From: Datura wrightii
Lineage: Eukaryota > Streptophyta > Magnoliopsida > Solanales > Solanaceae
Direction of reading: 5' to 3'
Assembly: GCA_035772735.1 (NCBI GenBank)
Contig: JASDFA010000020.1
Location: 106,234,001-106,298,000 of the forward strand
Length of the DNA: 64,000 nucleotides
The position numbers were made by a program, and so were the translations under genes. Position 1 is the first letter of the stretch, and every line of letters begins with the position of its first letter. The notes beneath the pieces are model-generated. The model was not told where the DNA came from and made no database searches. It saw only the letters and a program-made list of their open reading frames with translations. This document shows positions 52,111 through 63,490 of this stretch, in pieces.

Positions 52111-54672
52111 TGTAATACCCTGGGAGCTCAAAATCAACATCTGGGACTTAATTCAGAAAATCTAGAAAACTGTAGAAAAGTTGCAGAACGACCAACCTGA
52201 CGGGTCGTTAAGTGACCCAACGACTCGTTAGGTCAACCATGGGAAGGATTCCAAGAATTTGTTACAGTGTTCCTAATGGATGACCCCACAAGTCTTTATC
52301 AGGCCCCACGACTCGTTAAGTTGCCCATTGCCAAGCCGGACTTTTAGAATTTGAGAAGTAGATAGTGTACTTGATGGGTGGTCACCACGGGTCGTCGTTA
52401 GTGGGAACGACTCATTGAGTGACCCGTGACAAGCCTTGTATCAATTTCCCAAGGTGTGAGACAGTGTGGTAGATGACTGGTGACCACGAGTCGTGTCCAG
52501 TGACCACGACTCGTTAAGTCACTCGTGGTCACCCATTGGAGTTTCCAAGCAGTGTACCTTGCGGGCATGATCACAAGTCGTTTGTAGACACCACGACTCG
52601 TTAGGTCACCCGTTAGGAGCACCTGACAGTTTTTTCCAGCGAAATTTTGGGGACTATTTAGTAAATTGCTATTCTCCAAAGCATTAAACCACATAGTTTA
52701 AGCACCGGTTTGAGACATTTTAGTGGGGGTAATGGGTTCTTTTCCTCATTCCCCACTTAAACTTTCCAGAAACAGAACGCAGAGTTCCTCTCAGATCAGT
52801 TTAGAGCATCAAACTAGGGCAGATCCTTATTCTTCAATTCTCCAGCAATTCCTCCAGGCTTCTTCATCAGGTATGTGGGGTTTTAGCAAAGGGATTGTTC
52901 TTCCCTTGTGCGTCCAAGACCCCCCTCAGTTTCTTCTAGTAATTCTAAGCCTTGAGTTTTCGAGTCTGAGAAATCTTCATGTTTATTCTCATTAATTTCA
53001 CTTAGAATGGTTTTCATATTTATTGTTGATATAATCTTCATCAGTTCCTCATAAATTTGTTAGTATTATTACAGAAGTGAATATGAGCCCTAATCTTTGA
53101 GAAAAGGTTCTTGCTCATTAGATTTTCTTTAGTGAAGGAAGAATGCTTTGGGATGAATTCTTAGATTTTTTTCTTGCTATTCGCATGTGTTGGGTAAATA
53201 TCCCGTGAATGAGAATGATTTTTGCACTGTTGGATGAAACTCCCAAATTCATGAAACTTGCATTTTAGTATGAATTTGTCCGTGTTGACGACATGAATGA
53301 TCTCTCTATTAGATTCTTAGAAATTCAGTTAGTTAGAATACAGAACTCTATCAATCTAGTCTCAGTCAGAACCATATTAGTCTAGCTTCAGTCAGATTTT
53401 AGCAATCTCTATGTTGTTTAAAAAATGTCAACATATCAGTTTGACTCCAGTTTATTTTTGAGGTGTTAGTGGTGCCTCCCAATTTTCAGACTCAGATTCA
53501 GATTTTAGATATTTGGTACATTAAGCGGTCATGACATTCAGTTATAGCTCTAACCAGCCCCCAGGACCCCAGTTCAATTATTAGTTGTTCTTAGACGGTT
53601 GCGACACTTTTAGATAAGCATCTTTGACCGGTCTTAGAACCAGTTTCAAAATCTGATCTGATAAGACTCTCGAGGTACATGCAGTTATTCGTCCCTGACT
53701 AGTCTTGACCCCAGTTTTGAGCTATCATCTTAGTAGTTCAGTTTAGGTGTTCCAGTGGGAGTAGAACTTAGCACCGAATGGGCTGGGGTTCCAGCGCACC
53801 CAGGTTCCTCGAACTACGTTTCCAGCGTAGGTTTTCAGTATTATTTGGCCTGATTGGCCCAAAATATTTTGTGATCACCTAGTTCATGCCTTTATACCCT
53901 AGCAAGGTATGTTGGGTCCTACCGGTGGGGTGTATCCATTGAAGTCCACGTCTAGCACACGTGGTTAAATGTCGGTTATAGACTCTCCCACTAGTCAGTC
54001 CAGTCCAGTATCAGAATAAGCTGATCAGTTCGGTACAGTATCTCAGATTTAGTGATTCAAACTTAGGGCATGTTCGTGATCATCGAAAAGGGTCATCTTG
54101 ACCATTTCAGATTATATCGGTCGTTCAGCTCAGTACTTGTTGGTCATGCCGTGTCATCTCAGTTCAGTTATTATATATAGTATGTCTTTCCCATTTACTC
54201 AGTATATTCAAAGTACTAAGGAATATTTTTTTCATGTTGTATCATTTTATGATACAGTCGCAGGTTCTCAAGTTCAGCACAAATAGCTACTCTAGTTTTA
54301 GAGTGTTCCGTTTTAGCAGATCAGAGTGTGAGTTCTCATTATTTGAGGGCCTTGTTTACTTATTTCATTTTGTTATGGTTTTGTTTAAACTTAGAGTTAG
54401 CTGGGGACCTGTCCCACCAACTCCTTAGTTAGATGGCTTTCAGATAAATATGGCTTTCAGGCAAATATGGCTTTCAGTTTATTCTGGGTATTTAAAGATT
54501 TGAACCCTTACTTTCAAATTTGTTCTCCTTAAATATTTTATACCATTATTTTTAAGTTCTGCTGTGCATGTGTACTCAGAATGTTAGTGTATGATAGACC
54601 AGGGGTTGACTTGGGGTCACTTGTAACTTCAAGTAACATGTTACGTCCAGGGTGTAGGCTCAGGGTATGACA
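52111..54672 (+). repeat. Element F 3' LTR
   Basis: 2562 bases, TGTAATACCC to GGGTATGACA. A 12-base perfect inverted repeat (52479-52490 GGTGACCACGAG and 52522-52533) sits inside the U3 array of 52190-52620. Tandem units lie at about 53525-53745 and the R/U5 block at about 53807-53995. A 20-base local duplication, GGCTTTCAGGCAAATATGGC-like, near 54435-54475 is absent from the 5' LTR. Confidence 0.93.
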
Positions 54673-54677
54673 AATGT
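54673..54677. repeat. TSD of element F, right copy (AATGT)
   Basis: Identical to 44512-44516. Confidence 0.93.
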
Positions 54678-55084
54678 GAAGGTATGCATTTTGATTGTAG
54701 GGTAGTTTGAGACTCGGGTGTTGGTAAAGTTGAGGCCTCTAGAATTATTAACTCCTTAGGATTTTGAATTTGATCATAATATCAGGAAGAATTGGGTAAT
54801 TGAATTTCTAGACTCCGAATGAAGTGTTAAGTGATTGAATATTGTTTCCTTGCTTGTGTTTAGATTTTGAATGTTTGGAGGTGGTAGGAAAAGGCAAAGC
54901 TCCCACAGAGTAGCTGTATTCTCTTATCCTACAATCAAGGTAGGTTATGGTTTTACGAGGAGTTAGATTTTAGATAATGATTTATATGTGTGTGAATTTA
55001 CAACATGCTTAGTTGGTCTTTTGACACTGACTGACGTTGTCGCCATATAACCATCAACAATGTATTGTTTCAATAGTCTACCAG
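54678..55084. other. No gene; possible continuation of the old LTR
   Basis: Flank of F. It includes TCAAGGTAGGTTATGG, a phrase I associate with solanaceous gypsy LTRs. No ends or reading frames are identified. Confidence 0.3.
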
Positions 55085-56010
55085 CTAGTAAAAGAGTGTG
55101 CCCCTAGTTAAGTCTTTGTTGTATCCTGAAGTAATAGGACTCTCTCATTGATAAATTTTGCTGCTTGTGAGTTATATTATTAACCTCTGCCAAATTAATT
55201 CCAAAGTCTGTATCCGTCTTCACCAAATGGGTGTATTAATGAGTATTTCATAGACATGAACCTTGGGGGTAAATATGTAATTCTTTGAAATCCATTTTTT
55301 CGATGCTCTATAATAATATCTCGCTGGAAGTTTTCATATGTAAGATCACTAGCATAATCATGCTACTTCAAATGTTGTGCATACATTGTATTATAGACCA
55401 TATATAGTCATATTAGATTGAAGCCACATGTGAAATATAGATTCGGGATGCTCTTTATATCTATCCCTAGCTATTCGAAATGATTTTACCAAAATATTGT
55501 GCTTATTTAGCATTTTGGATAAGGCTTAAGCAATTTTGGGATCAACTTCTCCTTGCAAAATATAATTCATTCTGTTGTTTATCTCATTTTTAGTAACATT
55601 CATATATATATATATATATATAGCTGAGCAAACTATGGGTTTTTACCAATTTCAAGCATTAAAGATCCTATGTGATGGTAATTCTGACTGCTAATCCTAA
55701 AAACATATGGCCCCTTTGTACGACTAATATATCCATCAACTCGGCCTCCCATATATGTAAATGCAAATATGGAGTTATAAGCCTTGATATTTTTATAAAA
55801 ATTGATACCTAGTTGTCCAAATTCTGCTCCCAAAAGATACTTGATATATAGTGGTGGTTCACTTAATACGGTAGTTGTACACGACCTCCTTCCATATAGC
55901 AAAATGAGAATATCATTTTGTTGTCTGTACTGGTTTATTTTTTCATTCTTCATACCATAAAAGTCTACCACAATATTGACATGTGTACTTTGTCGGGCCA
56001 AATTTCAATT
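55085..56010 (-). pseudogene. Helitron replicase, N-terminal (Helitron_like_N) region, decayed
   Basis: Minus strand. A zinc-finger-like CQYCGRLLWYEE (about 55985-55950), then in shifting frames FSFCYMEGGRVQLP and SEPPLYIKYLLG. The hallmark NIKAYNSIFAFTYMGGRVDG, GPYVFRISSQNYHHIGSL (55810-55650) follows. After an AT repeat come NEINNRMN, ALSKMLNKHNILVKSFRIARDRY (about 55540-55480), and ITYLPPRFMSMKY with HPFGEDGYR (about 55270-55210). These precede the Rep and helicase domains in plant Helitrons, which are missing here. Rolling-circle transposition would need those. Several stops and at least three frameshifts. Confidence 0.82.
55602..55622. repeat. AT dinucleotide repeat inside the Helitron relic
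   Basis: About ten AT units, lying where the Helitron protein normally reads FAQLYIYDTENEI. It probably grew from the TATAT codons of that segment. A similar run lies at 57302-57321 in the LTR of G. Confidence 0.85.
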
Positions 56011-56382
56011 TGTTGGGCAATGTCCTGTCAAATACAAAGATTTAAATATAAACATAAGCATTTTATAGGTAGTTACTGATTTATAAGTAGAATTTTGACA
56101 TTTTATTAAGAGATAAATCGTGATGCAGATTAACATACCATTTTGATGAATCGAAACATGTCTGCCTGAAAAGTTTGTTAGCTTCATCGACTTTGGGAAT
56201 CTATTCATGAAGCGTATAATCTGAGTTATTTTTTTTGTAATAATGTTTGTACTGTTTTCAATTAGTGCAACCTTTCTTTTCAGTTTAGAACACTTGCATC
56301 TATTGGTTTTGAGATCAGCTGCCCTGTTAATTTGACTACACTCTCTTGTTGATTCATTTCTGTTCCATTTTATTTTTAGCAT
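56011..56382 (-). other. Open frame upstream of the Helitron relic, unidentified
   Basis: A 125-codon minus-strand frame, Lys/Asn/Ile-rich, with CSKLKRKVALIENSTNIITKK. It lies where the Helitron N-terminus would be, but I recognise no motif. It may be intron or non-coding. Confidence 0.25.
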
Positions 56383-56713
56383 CCGTTCTTTCCGAGCTAA
56401 TTCTGGCAGAAGCTGCTGTAGGAGGTAAATTTCAGTTGAATATTCATTGAGTCATTGTATTCTTTATCAACAGCAGGTAGCAAATTCATTGTACCTGTTA
56501 AATATTTTTTGAAAGATTAGAATATATTAAAGTTAGATATTTTGGGTCTAATTAAATATAAGTTGAAGTTGAAGTACAATAGAAATGAGTATACAATGGA
56601 CTTTGTTAATGCCTTAAGTTTCTCGAATTAATAAATAAGTAGAAAAGCTTCTCCCTTTCCTTGAGTGTATTCTTTGTTGAATTTGATGATGGAAAATGAA
56701 TGGATGATTGAAG
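56383..56713. other. Short non-coding flank before element G
   Basis: 330 AT-rich bases with nothing recognised. The last five bases (56709-56713, TGAAG) should be the TSD of G, but the partner is beyond the window. Confidence 0.5.
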
Positions 56714-56865
56714 TGTTACACCTAGTAAATTCTCGACATGTAGATGGCGTATTCACATGTTGGTTAAGAGTTTTAGGATGCCATACAATGCTAGGAAATG
56801 GCCCGGGGGAAGACCGTACGAGCACTACATCAAACCACCGCAGGAGAAACCGGGGCAGAACCCCT

Positions 56866-56923
56866 CCGTGATGGCAGCGTGCCACGGAGGGAGGGCCTCC
56901 GCGATGGCGACGTGTCACGGAGG
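56866..56923. promoter_or_regulatory. GC-rich CACGGAG modules in G U3
   Basis: CTCCGTGATGG, GTGCCACGGAGG, CTCCGCGATGG (56897-56907) and CGTGTCACGGAGG (56911-56923) alternate in 58 bases and end 17 bases before the TATA box. CTCCGCGATGG is identical to the arm at 2422-2432 of element B. Confidence 0.65.
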
Positions 56924-56940
56924 CCCTGTCCAGGCCTTAG

Positions 56941-56947
56941 TATATAA
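56941..56947 (+). promoter_or_regulatory. TATA box of G 5' LTR
   Basis: TATATAAACCCCTCCCC, a clean plant TATA box directly after the GC-rich modules; transcription should start near 56975. Confidence 0.75.
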
Positions 56948-59065
56948 ACCCCTCCCCTTCGGTTTTAATCATTTTAATTTCATAATTTCCGGAGAATACA
57001 TAGAGAAAATAGTTGAGAACAGAGGGAACGAAGGTTTCTTTAAAATTTCAATCCGATTACGCCATTATACGCGGTCCAAACTCGAAATAAAAGGTAGTGA
57101 GGTATTAAGCTGCAAGGAGCATTCCTACGGATTTAGTTTCATGAAATTCGGCCGGCGAACCGTCGTGCTACCGAGCTATGGTAAGTGGAATTGCTCCAAA
57201 TTAGTGTCAATATACTCCTAGCCCTAAAGTAGCATTTCTCCCTTCTGGACTTTCGAGAAATCGCGAGTTTCCGGCTATTTTTTGATAAGCCAAAGTTTGG
57301 GATATATATATATATATATATTAAAAGTGATGTTTTCTTCCAGGATATTGTTGAATTTGGTTCTAATTCCTATGAATGTGAATACAGTTGGAAGAAATAG
57401 CTGAATATTGGTCGAGTTACGCCAGTTAGCCGGAAAGCCGACAACTAAGGTATGTAAAGCCTGTTCCTTCAGCAAGTTAGTCATCCTAGTATAGCAAATA
57501 GAGTGAATTCTAAAAGAAAGAATCCAGAAGTTGAGTATTGAGTCCAGTATGAATCCAGCAAGCATGTTTTATGTTACTATGCTATATTCAGAATAAAAAT
57601 CAGTAAGTCAGTATCAGACAGCCAGATATTATGTCAGATACAGTTACCACAGTAACAGAATCAGTTTAATGTAGAAAAGAGATTCAAAATAGAATATCAA
57701 AACATGGATAGTATTTTCAGATCGAACATGCTTGCTATACGTGATTATTGTTTGTTGAGACCTGTTTGTGCTATGAGGGCACCAATAGAGCTTCCTTGCC
57801 ACCCTAGGGTTAATAGCTGTGTCGACTCGCCCGCCAGAGGGTGAGGATTCGTCACTCCAAGGAGTGGCATGCCATCCGCAGTAGGACGAAGATGAGATGC
57901 AGTATTCCCCATAACAGGCCGATCAGCATAACATTATAGCTTACCCTGCCGAGCGCTTGCGCCCAGGGGGCATATTGCAGATACAGATATAGATACAGAT
58001 TACAGTTTATAGTTACAAGAGTCCTCCGGACTCAGACACAGTTATAGTCAGAGGCCAGAGCCCAAGCTGCTTACCCAGGGGGCCGGTAGAGGTGCTCGTA
58101 GTTAGTAGGCGAGTGAAGTGATTTACTTTTGGATGGTTTTTACCCGGGCAGGGGTATATAGATTGTGTGTTGGTTGGCACCTTCTGGCTTATGGGGGCTG
58201 GTATAGGTCCTTGTGTGTTATGTATGTATATACATGTTGTTTATTAGTTGATAGATAGCAGGACACCACGTCGACAAGTATGCTTCTACCTTACCTTCAC
58301 TACAGATAAACTTATTTCAGATCCCGCTAGCCCAGACAGTTTCAGCTACTTTCTGCTATTCAGAACGACCAGTATTCTTGCTTATATTCAGTTATGTTCA
58401 GTTTGCTTTACATACTCGGTACCAGTGGTACTGACGCCCACTTGGGTCGCTGCATTACTTGGATGCAGGTACTCATAGACGAGGAGCCAATACCTCGAGA
58501 TTCCAGCCAGCACACAGAGTCATCAGCTCCTGTCGTCCGAAGCTCGATAGTCAGAGGTCTACTCTATTTTCTTTTGTTATACAGTATGTGTAGGCCGGGA
58601 CCCTGTCCCGACCATCTTATCAGTATTATTATTAGAGGCATGCAGACAGTATATTTCCCTGTGGTTAGTAGTGCCGGTCGCGTGAGGCCGTGCGTATGCT
58701 TTAGTTGTTTATGTTCGCCGTGTGGGGCCTTATCCAGTTGGTAGTGGTGACCTTGTCGGTCACGTAGTAGTGTAGCTCCTGTTTTCTTGATTCAGAAGTA
58801 ACTAGACAGCATGGTGGCCTTGTCGGCCCGCATAGGTTCCGTTATGTTGATGGAAGTTCTGGTTAGCTGTTGTGGTTGTACAGGTGGCTGTAGGCGTAGC
58901 CGGCCAGTGGCTGTGTTTACAGCCGTTATATAGCCCGTTGATTTCATAAATCAGAGTTAGAGCCAGCCAGGAACCAGGAGTGCGTAGGCTCAGCAGTCTA
59001 GTAGTTTAGGTCCTAGTAGGGCACCAGGTGCCAGTCATACCCCCCAAGGCGGGGCGTGACAAACT

Positions 59066-59078
59066 TGGTATCAGAGCC
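59066..59078 (+). other. Primer binding site of G, initiator tRNA-Met
   Basis: TGGTATCAGAGCC, four bases after the LTR: complete match. Confidence 0.93.
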
Positions 59079-59280
59079 AGGTTTTGTGTCCCAGGGAGTC
59101 TGCAAGCCGTGCTAAGTAGAGTCCTGTCTATGGATTTGTTGTGCACCACATACTATAGGCAGGAGGCTGCAAGGCATAATAGGATGATTACTCTTGCTTC
59201 ATATTCAGTCGTGCCATAGAGCAGTACAGTATAGGGTTGAGTTCTTAAAACTTATCATACTCTTTGTTTACAGATTAAAA
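59079..59280 (+). other. Element G leader, no gene
   Basis: About 200 bases, similar to the leaders of E and A, with a packaging-signal role possible but not shown. Confidence 0.5.
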
Positions 59281-60640
59281 ATGGAAGACCAGTGACATCC
59301 TGCCATAGGTAGAAGACTGGATACCGCAGCAGGAGAAGGCACCAGCAGGATGCCTCGGCTTCATTTAGAATCAGCCCGATCTGAGGGCGATACAGAGGCA
59401 TCATCACAGCCTTCTCAGCAGTTCCCACCTCACCAGGAGCCATTCAGAACAACACTTCTTCCAACAGCTCCTGTACCTACACCATCTGATCAGGAAATTC
59501 GAAGTGCAGTAGTTATGTTGGCACAAATGATGGCTACTCATCGCCAGTCAGTGCCACCTGTAACAACAGAGCCATCCGGTGGGTTTGGCAGTTCGAGAGT
59601 CCGAGAATTTTTGGCACTAGGTCCGCTGCCGTTCACATGGTCGGATCAGGCAGAGGACTCCCAGGATTTCCTGGACCAGATGCAGAGAATCTTCCGGGTC
59701 ATGCATGTAACACCTACAGAATCAGTTGAGTTAGCAGTATTCCGGTTGCGAGACATTGTTGTGTTGTGGTACGAGAGTTGGGAAAGGTCTCGAGGGAGGG
59801 ACATTGCCCCTCCAACCTGGTTCAGCTTCTCAGAGGCCTTCCTGGATCGTTATTTGCCATGGGAGATCCGACAGGCCTGGATGGACCAGTTCTTGCACTT
59901 GGAGCAGGGGGCGAGGAGCGTACGAGAATATGCCCTATAGTTTGATTCCTTAGCCCGCTATGCTCCGGCTTTTGTGGACACCATGCCATCCAGAGTCCAC
60001 CGGTTTATTAAGGGTCTGAACCCATAATACATTGAGGCATGCATGACAGCTACACTGCGGGAAGATATGGATATCGCTTGGGTGCAGGTTTTTGCCCAGA
60101 CTATTGAGGGCCTTAGACAGCGGCAACAGGATGGTAGACGTATAAACCAGGAACAACGCTGCAGAGATAGATCAGATGAGATTCATGGGGAGATACGGAG
60201 AGGTCCTAGGCCACGGTTATCAGATAGGCCACCTAGACCCCCACCTCCATTTCAACAGCAGAGTGGTGGATTCATCTGCCGGGGACAGTCAGAGTCTGGC
60301 GGTAGTTCCTGAACGGTAGATTCACCTCAGTAGAGGAGGTAGAGCAGAGCAGATATACACCCCCACCTTACCCTATTTGCAGCCGACCCCACATTGGAGC
60401 TTGCAGGTATGGCTCCACAGGGTGTTATATAAGCGGGTAGGAGGGTCATGTGATGAGAGACTATCCAGCCAGAGGTCAGGGTAGCCGAGATAATCAGGAC
60501 AGGGCGTCAGCAGGGCCGCGAGCTCTAGAAGCCTCGGCAGGGCGTAGGCCCTTAGGTCCAGCAGGTAAAGGCCGAGGTAGATTAGGAGCCTCTAGTTCGG
60601 GTACGGGCCCAAGCCGTACCTATGCATTGCCAGGAAGGCA
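59281..60640 (+). pseudogene. Element G gag (stops, one frameshift)
   Basis: ATG 59281, TGA at codon five, then open from about 59296 to 59938: SAVVMLAQMMATHRQ, VREFLALGPLPFTWSDQAEDSQDFLDQMQRIFRV, VFRLRDIVVLWYESWERSRG, WFSFSEAFLDRYLPWEIR, LHLEQGARSVREYAL. After stops at 59938 and about 60027 it resumes with TLREDMDIAWVQVFAQTIEGLRQRQ. The proline-rich tail and nucleocapsid are broken at about 60310-60450; the zinc knuckle keeps GHVMRDYP but has lost cysteines. The frame then changes to that of pol. Confidence 0.9.
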
Positions 60641-61016
60641 AGACTCAGAGACGTCTCCAGATGTGGTAACAAGTATGATGACTATTTGTTCACACCCTGC
60701 TTATGTATTGATTGATCCAGGGTCTACTCTGTCCTACGTTACCCCATTTGTGGCTCGAAATTTTAGTGTTGCACTAGAATTGCTTCAACAGCCTTTTTCA
60801 GTATCTACACCCATCGGTGACTCCATTATATCCACAAGGGTTTATCGAGGGTGTACAATAGAGGTTGTTGATTGTCAGACCACAGTAGATCTGGTAGAAT
60901 TAGACATGATTGATTTCGATGCCATTATGGGTATGGATTGGTTGGTGCCATGCTATGCCAACGTAGAATGTTGGACCAAGACGATCCGATTCCACTTTCC
61001 AGGGGAGGAAGTATGA
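60641..61016 (+). pseudogene. Element G aspartic protease
   Basis: TSPDVVTSMMTICSHPAYVLIDPGSTLSYVTPF with intact active site, VSTPIGDSIISTRVYRGC, ELDMIDFDAIMGMDWLVPCYAN. Open until a TGA at 61014-61016. In frame with reverse transcriptase. Confidence 0.9.
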
Positions 61017-62128
61017 GAGTGGAAGGGCAGCACAGCTACGCCAAAAGGTAGGTTTATTTCCTACCTTCAGGCGAGGAAGTTGATAGCTAAGGGATGCATT
61101 TACCATCTAGTCAGAGTCCAGGATGTTCGGGTAGAGCCTCCGACTCTCCAGTCCGTTCTAGTGGTTAATGAATTCCCTAACGTTTTTCCAGATGAGCTAC
61201 CTGGTATTCCCCCAGAGAGAAAAATAGATTTTGCAATTGATTTGCTACCAGGCACTCAACCCATATCAATTCCTCCGTATCGTATGGCACCTGCTGAACT
61301 CAGAGAATTAAAGGAGCAGCTGAAAGATCTATTAGATAAGGGCTTTATCAGGCCGAGTACTTCCCCTTGGGGTGCGCCAGTTCAATTTGTGAGAAAGAAG
61401 GACGGCTCACTCTGTATGTGTATAGATTACCGGCAGTTGAATAAGGTTACAGTTAAGAATGAGTATCCGCTTCCCAGAATAGATGATTTATTTGATCAGT
61501 TATAGGGGGCCAGATATTTCTCCAAGATTGATTTGAGGTCCGGATACCATCAGGTTTGAGTTCGTGAAAGGGAAATTCCGAAGACAGCCTTCAAGACCAG
61601 ATATGACCACTTTGAATTCCTAGTCATGTCCTTTGGGCTGACGAATGCCCCAGCAGTCTTTATGGACATGATGAATAGCATCTTCAGACCATACCTGGAC
61701 CTGTTCGTGATAGTATTTATTGATGATATTCTGGTATATTCTCTCTCAGAGGTAGATCACCAGGATCATTTGCGGACTGTGCTCCAGATTCTCAAGGACC
61801 GTCAATTGTACACCAAGTTCTCTAAATGTGAATTATGGCTGAACTCAGTAGCTTTCTTGGGGCATATTGTGTCAAATGATGGTATACAGGTAGACATGCA
61901 GAAAATAGAAGCAGACAAAACATGGCCCAAACCTACCACTCCAACTGAAGTCCGCAGTTTTCTGGGACTAGCAGGGTACTATAGAAGATTTGTTGAAGGA
62001 TTCTCCACCATAGCGGCACCTCTGACTAAGCTGGCACAAAAAGCAGTAAAGTTTCAGTGGACAGAGGCATGTGAGCAGAGTTTCCAAGAATTGAAAGACA
62101 GATTAACCTCCGCCCCAGTGTTAGCATA
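61017..62128 (+). pseudogene. Element G reverse transcriptase
   Basis: In one frame: NEFPNVFPDELPG, KGFIRPSTSPWGAPVQFV, CIDYRQLNKVTVKNEYPLP, a stop at 61503, FSKIDLRSGYHQ, a stop at about 61557, then an open run from 61626 with VMSFGLTNAPAVFMDMMN, catalytic FIDDILVYS and RSFLGLAGYYRRFVEGF, to a TAG at 62127. Catalytic aspartates are present. Only point stops separate this from an open frame. Confidence 0.92.
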
Positions 62129-62560
62129 GCCAGAAGGTACAGAGGGTTATGCAGTGTATTGCGACGCATCGGGTGTTGGGTTAGGATGTACGTTGATGCA
62201 ACATGGTAAAGTAATTGCGTATGCTTCCAAACAGTTGAGGAAACATGAATAAAATTATCCTACCCATGACCTGGAACTAGCCGCGGTAATCCATGCCTTA
62301 AAGATATGGAGACATTACTTGTATGACATCTATGTGGATATTTTCACTGACCATAAGAGCCTACAGTATATCTTCACTCAAAGGGAGTTAAATTTGCGGT
62401 AGTGTCGCTGGTTGGTGTTATTGAAAGATTATGATGTGAACATTCTGTATCATCCGGGAAAGGCCAACGTAGTAGCAGATGCCCTCAGCCGCAAATCTAT
62501 GGGGAGTTTCGCGTACTTGCAGCCTGAGCAGTGTGAGTTGTCTAGAGAAATACACCAATT
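62129..62560 (+). pseudogene. Element G RNase H
   Basis: YAVYCDASGVGLGCTLMQHGKVIAYASKQL, stop, THDLELAAVIHALKIWRHYLY, VDIFTDHKSLQYIF, stop near 62400, then LLKDYDVNILYHPGKANVVADALSRKSMG. Acidic catalytic residues are kept. Confidence 0.9.
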
Positions 62561-63490
62561 AGCTAGTTTAGCCGTTCATGCAGCAGAAATAGAGGAAAAC
62601 AGAGCGGTAATTCAGGACACCGCAGTATCGTCATTAGTTGTGGAGGTAAGGGAACGACAGTATGAAGATCCTGACCTAGTTCAGCAAGGGAAAGCGCCAG
62701 ATTTTCAGGAAACTGAGGATGAAGTGTTGCAATGTAAAGGCCACCTTTGTGTTCCAGATATTTCAGGGCTTCGCCAGCAGATTATGAGTGAGGTACATTA
62801 TGCCCGCTATTCCCTCCACCCAGGCGCGATGAAAATGTACCACGATATCAAAGAAATCTATTGGGGGCCAGGTATGAAGAGGGAAATAGCAGAATTTGTA
62901 GCCTAGTGTCCTAACTGCCAGCAAGTAAAAGAGGAACACCAAAAACCAGGCGGATTGACTCAGGACATAGCTGTGCCTCTTTCGAAGTAAACATGGACTT
63001 TGTAGTAGGAAGCAGTAATTTTGTAGTAGGATTACCCCGTACCAGGCATAGACATGATTCAATTTGGGTAATTGTTGACAGACTGACGAAATCAACCCAT
63101 TTCTTGCTAGTAAAAGCCACTTTCTCTGCCGAAGATTACGCCGAATTGTATATCAGAGAAATAGTTAGATTACACGGTGTTCCAGTATCTATTATCTATG
63201 ACAGAGGAGCATAATTTATAGCTAGATTTTAGCAATCATTTCAGAGAGGTCTGGGAACGTAGATTAATTTGAGCACAGCATTCCACCCTCAGACGGATGG
63301 ACAGGCGGAACGCACTATTCAGATGCTCGAGGATATGCTACGGGTGTGTGTGCTGGACTTTGGAGGTAGCTGGGACGAGCATTTACCACTGATTGAGTTT
63401 GATTATAAAAATAGTTACCACTCAGCTATCCAGATGGCGCCCTTTGAGGCATTGTATAGGCGAAAATGTAGATCTCCAGTTGGCTGATTT
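62561..63490 (+). pseudogene. Element G integrase, zinc-binding domain and core
   Basis: Zinc-binding domain at about 62740-62935 (ARYSLHPGAMKMYHDIKEIYW, CPNC kept, stop just before it). The frame changes near 62985. The core at 62993-63487 includes VVGLPRTRHRHDS, VPVSIIYDRGA and DGQAERTIQMLEDM with D,D,E present, then LPLIEFDYKNSYHSAIQMAPFEALY. A short in-frame insertion (about 21 bases, 63007-63027) repeats the TTTGTAGTAGGA codons of the first catalytic segment. Stops at about 63212 and 63230. Confidence 0.88.

Larger units (their letters stand above)
44517..54672 (+). mobile_element. Element F: Tekay-type chromovirus, full length but decayed
   Basis: 10.16 kb with perfect TSD AATGT. Layout: 5' LTR 44517-47045, initiator tRNA-Met primer site, gag, protease, reverse transcriptase, RNase H, integrase, chromodomain, polypurine tract, 3' LTR 52111-54672. 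It keeps all domains and most catalytic residues, but has many in-frame stops and at least three frame changes. Its LTRs share blocks with A and D. It is the best reference in the window for reading those two. Confidence 0.94.
56714..59061 (+). repeat. Element G 5' LTR
   Basis: 2348 bases, TGTTACACCTAG to GGGCGTGACA. U3 carries GC-rich modules (56860-56925) of the same kind as in B and C. A TATA box is at 56941. The transcribed part contains a GTATGT-rich downstream region and an AT repeat at 57302-57321. Confidence 0.92.

Noticed and set aside
56757..57221. 154-codon frame starting in G U3
   Set aside because: It starts upstream of the TATA box and crosses the transcription start; not a plausible protein.
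58248..58744. Overlapping plus-strand frames in the LTR of G
   Set aside because: Within the LTR transcribed region; no motif, and low-complexity content.
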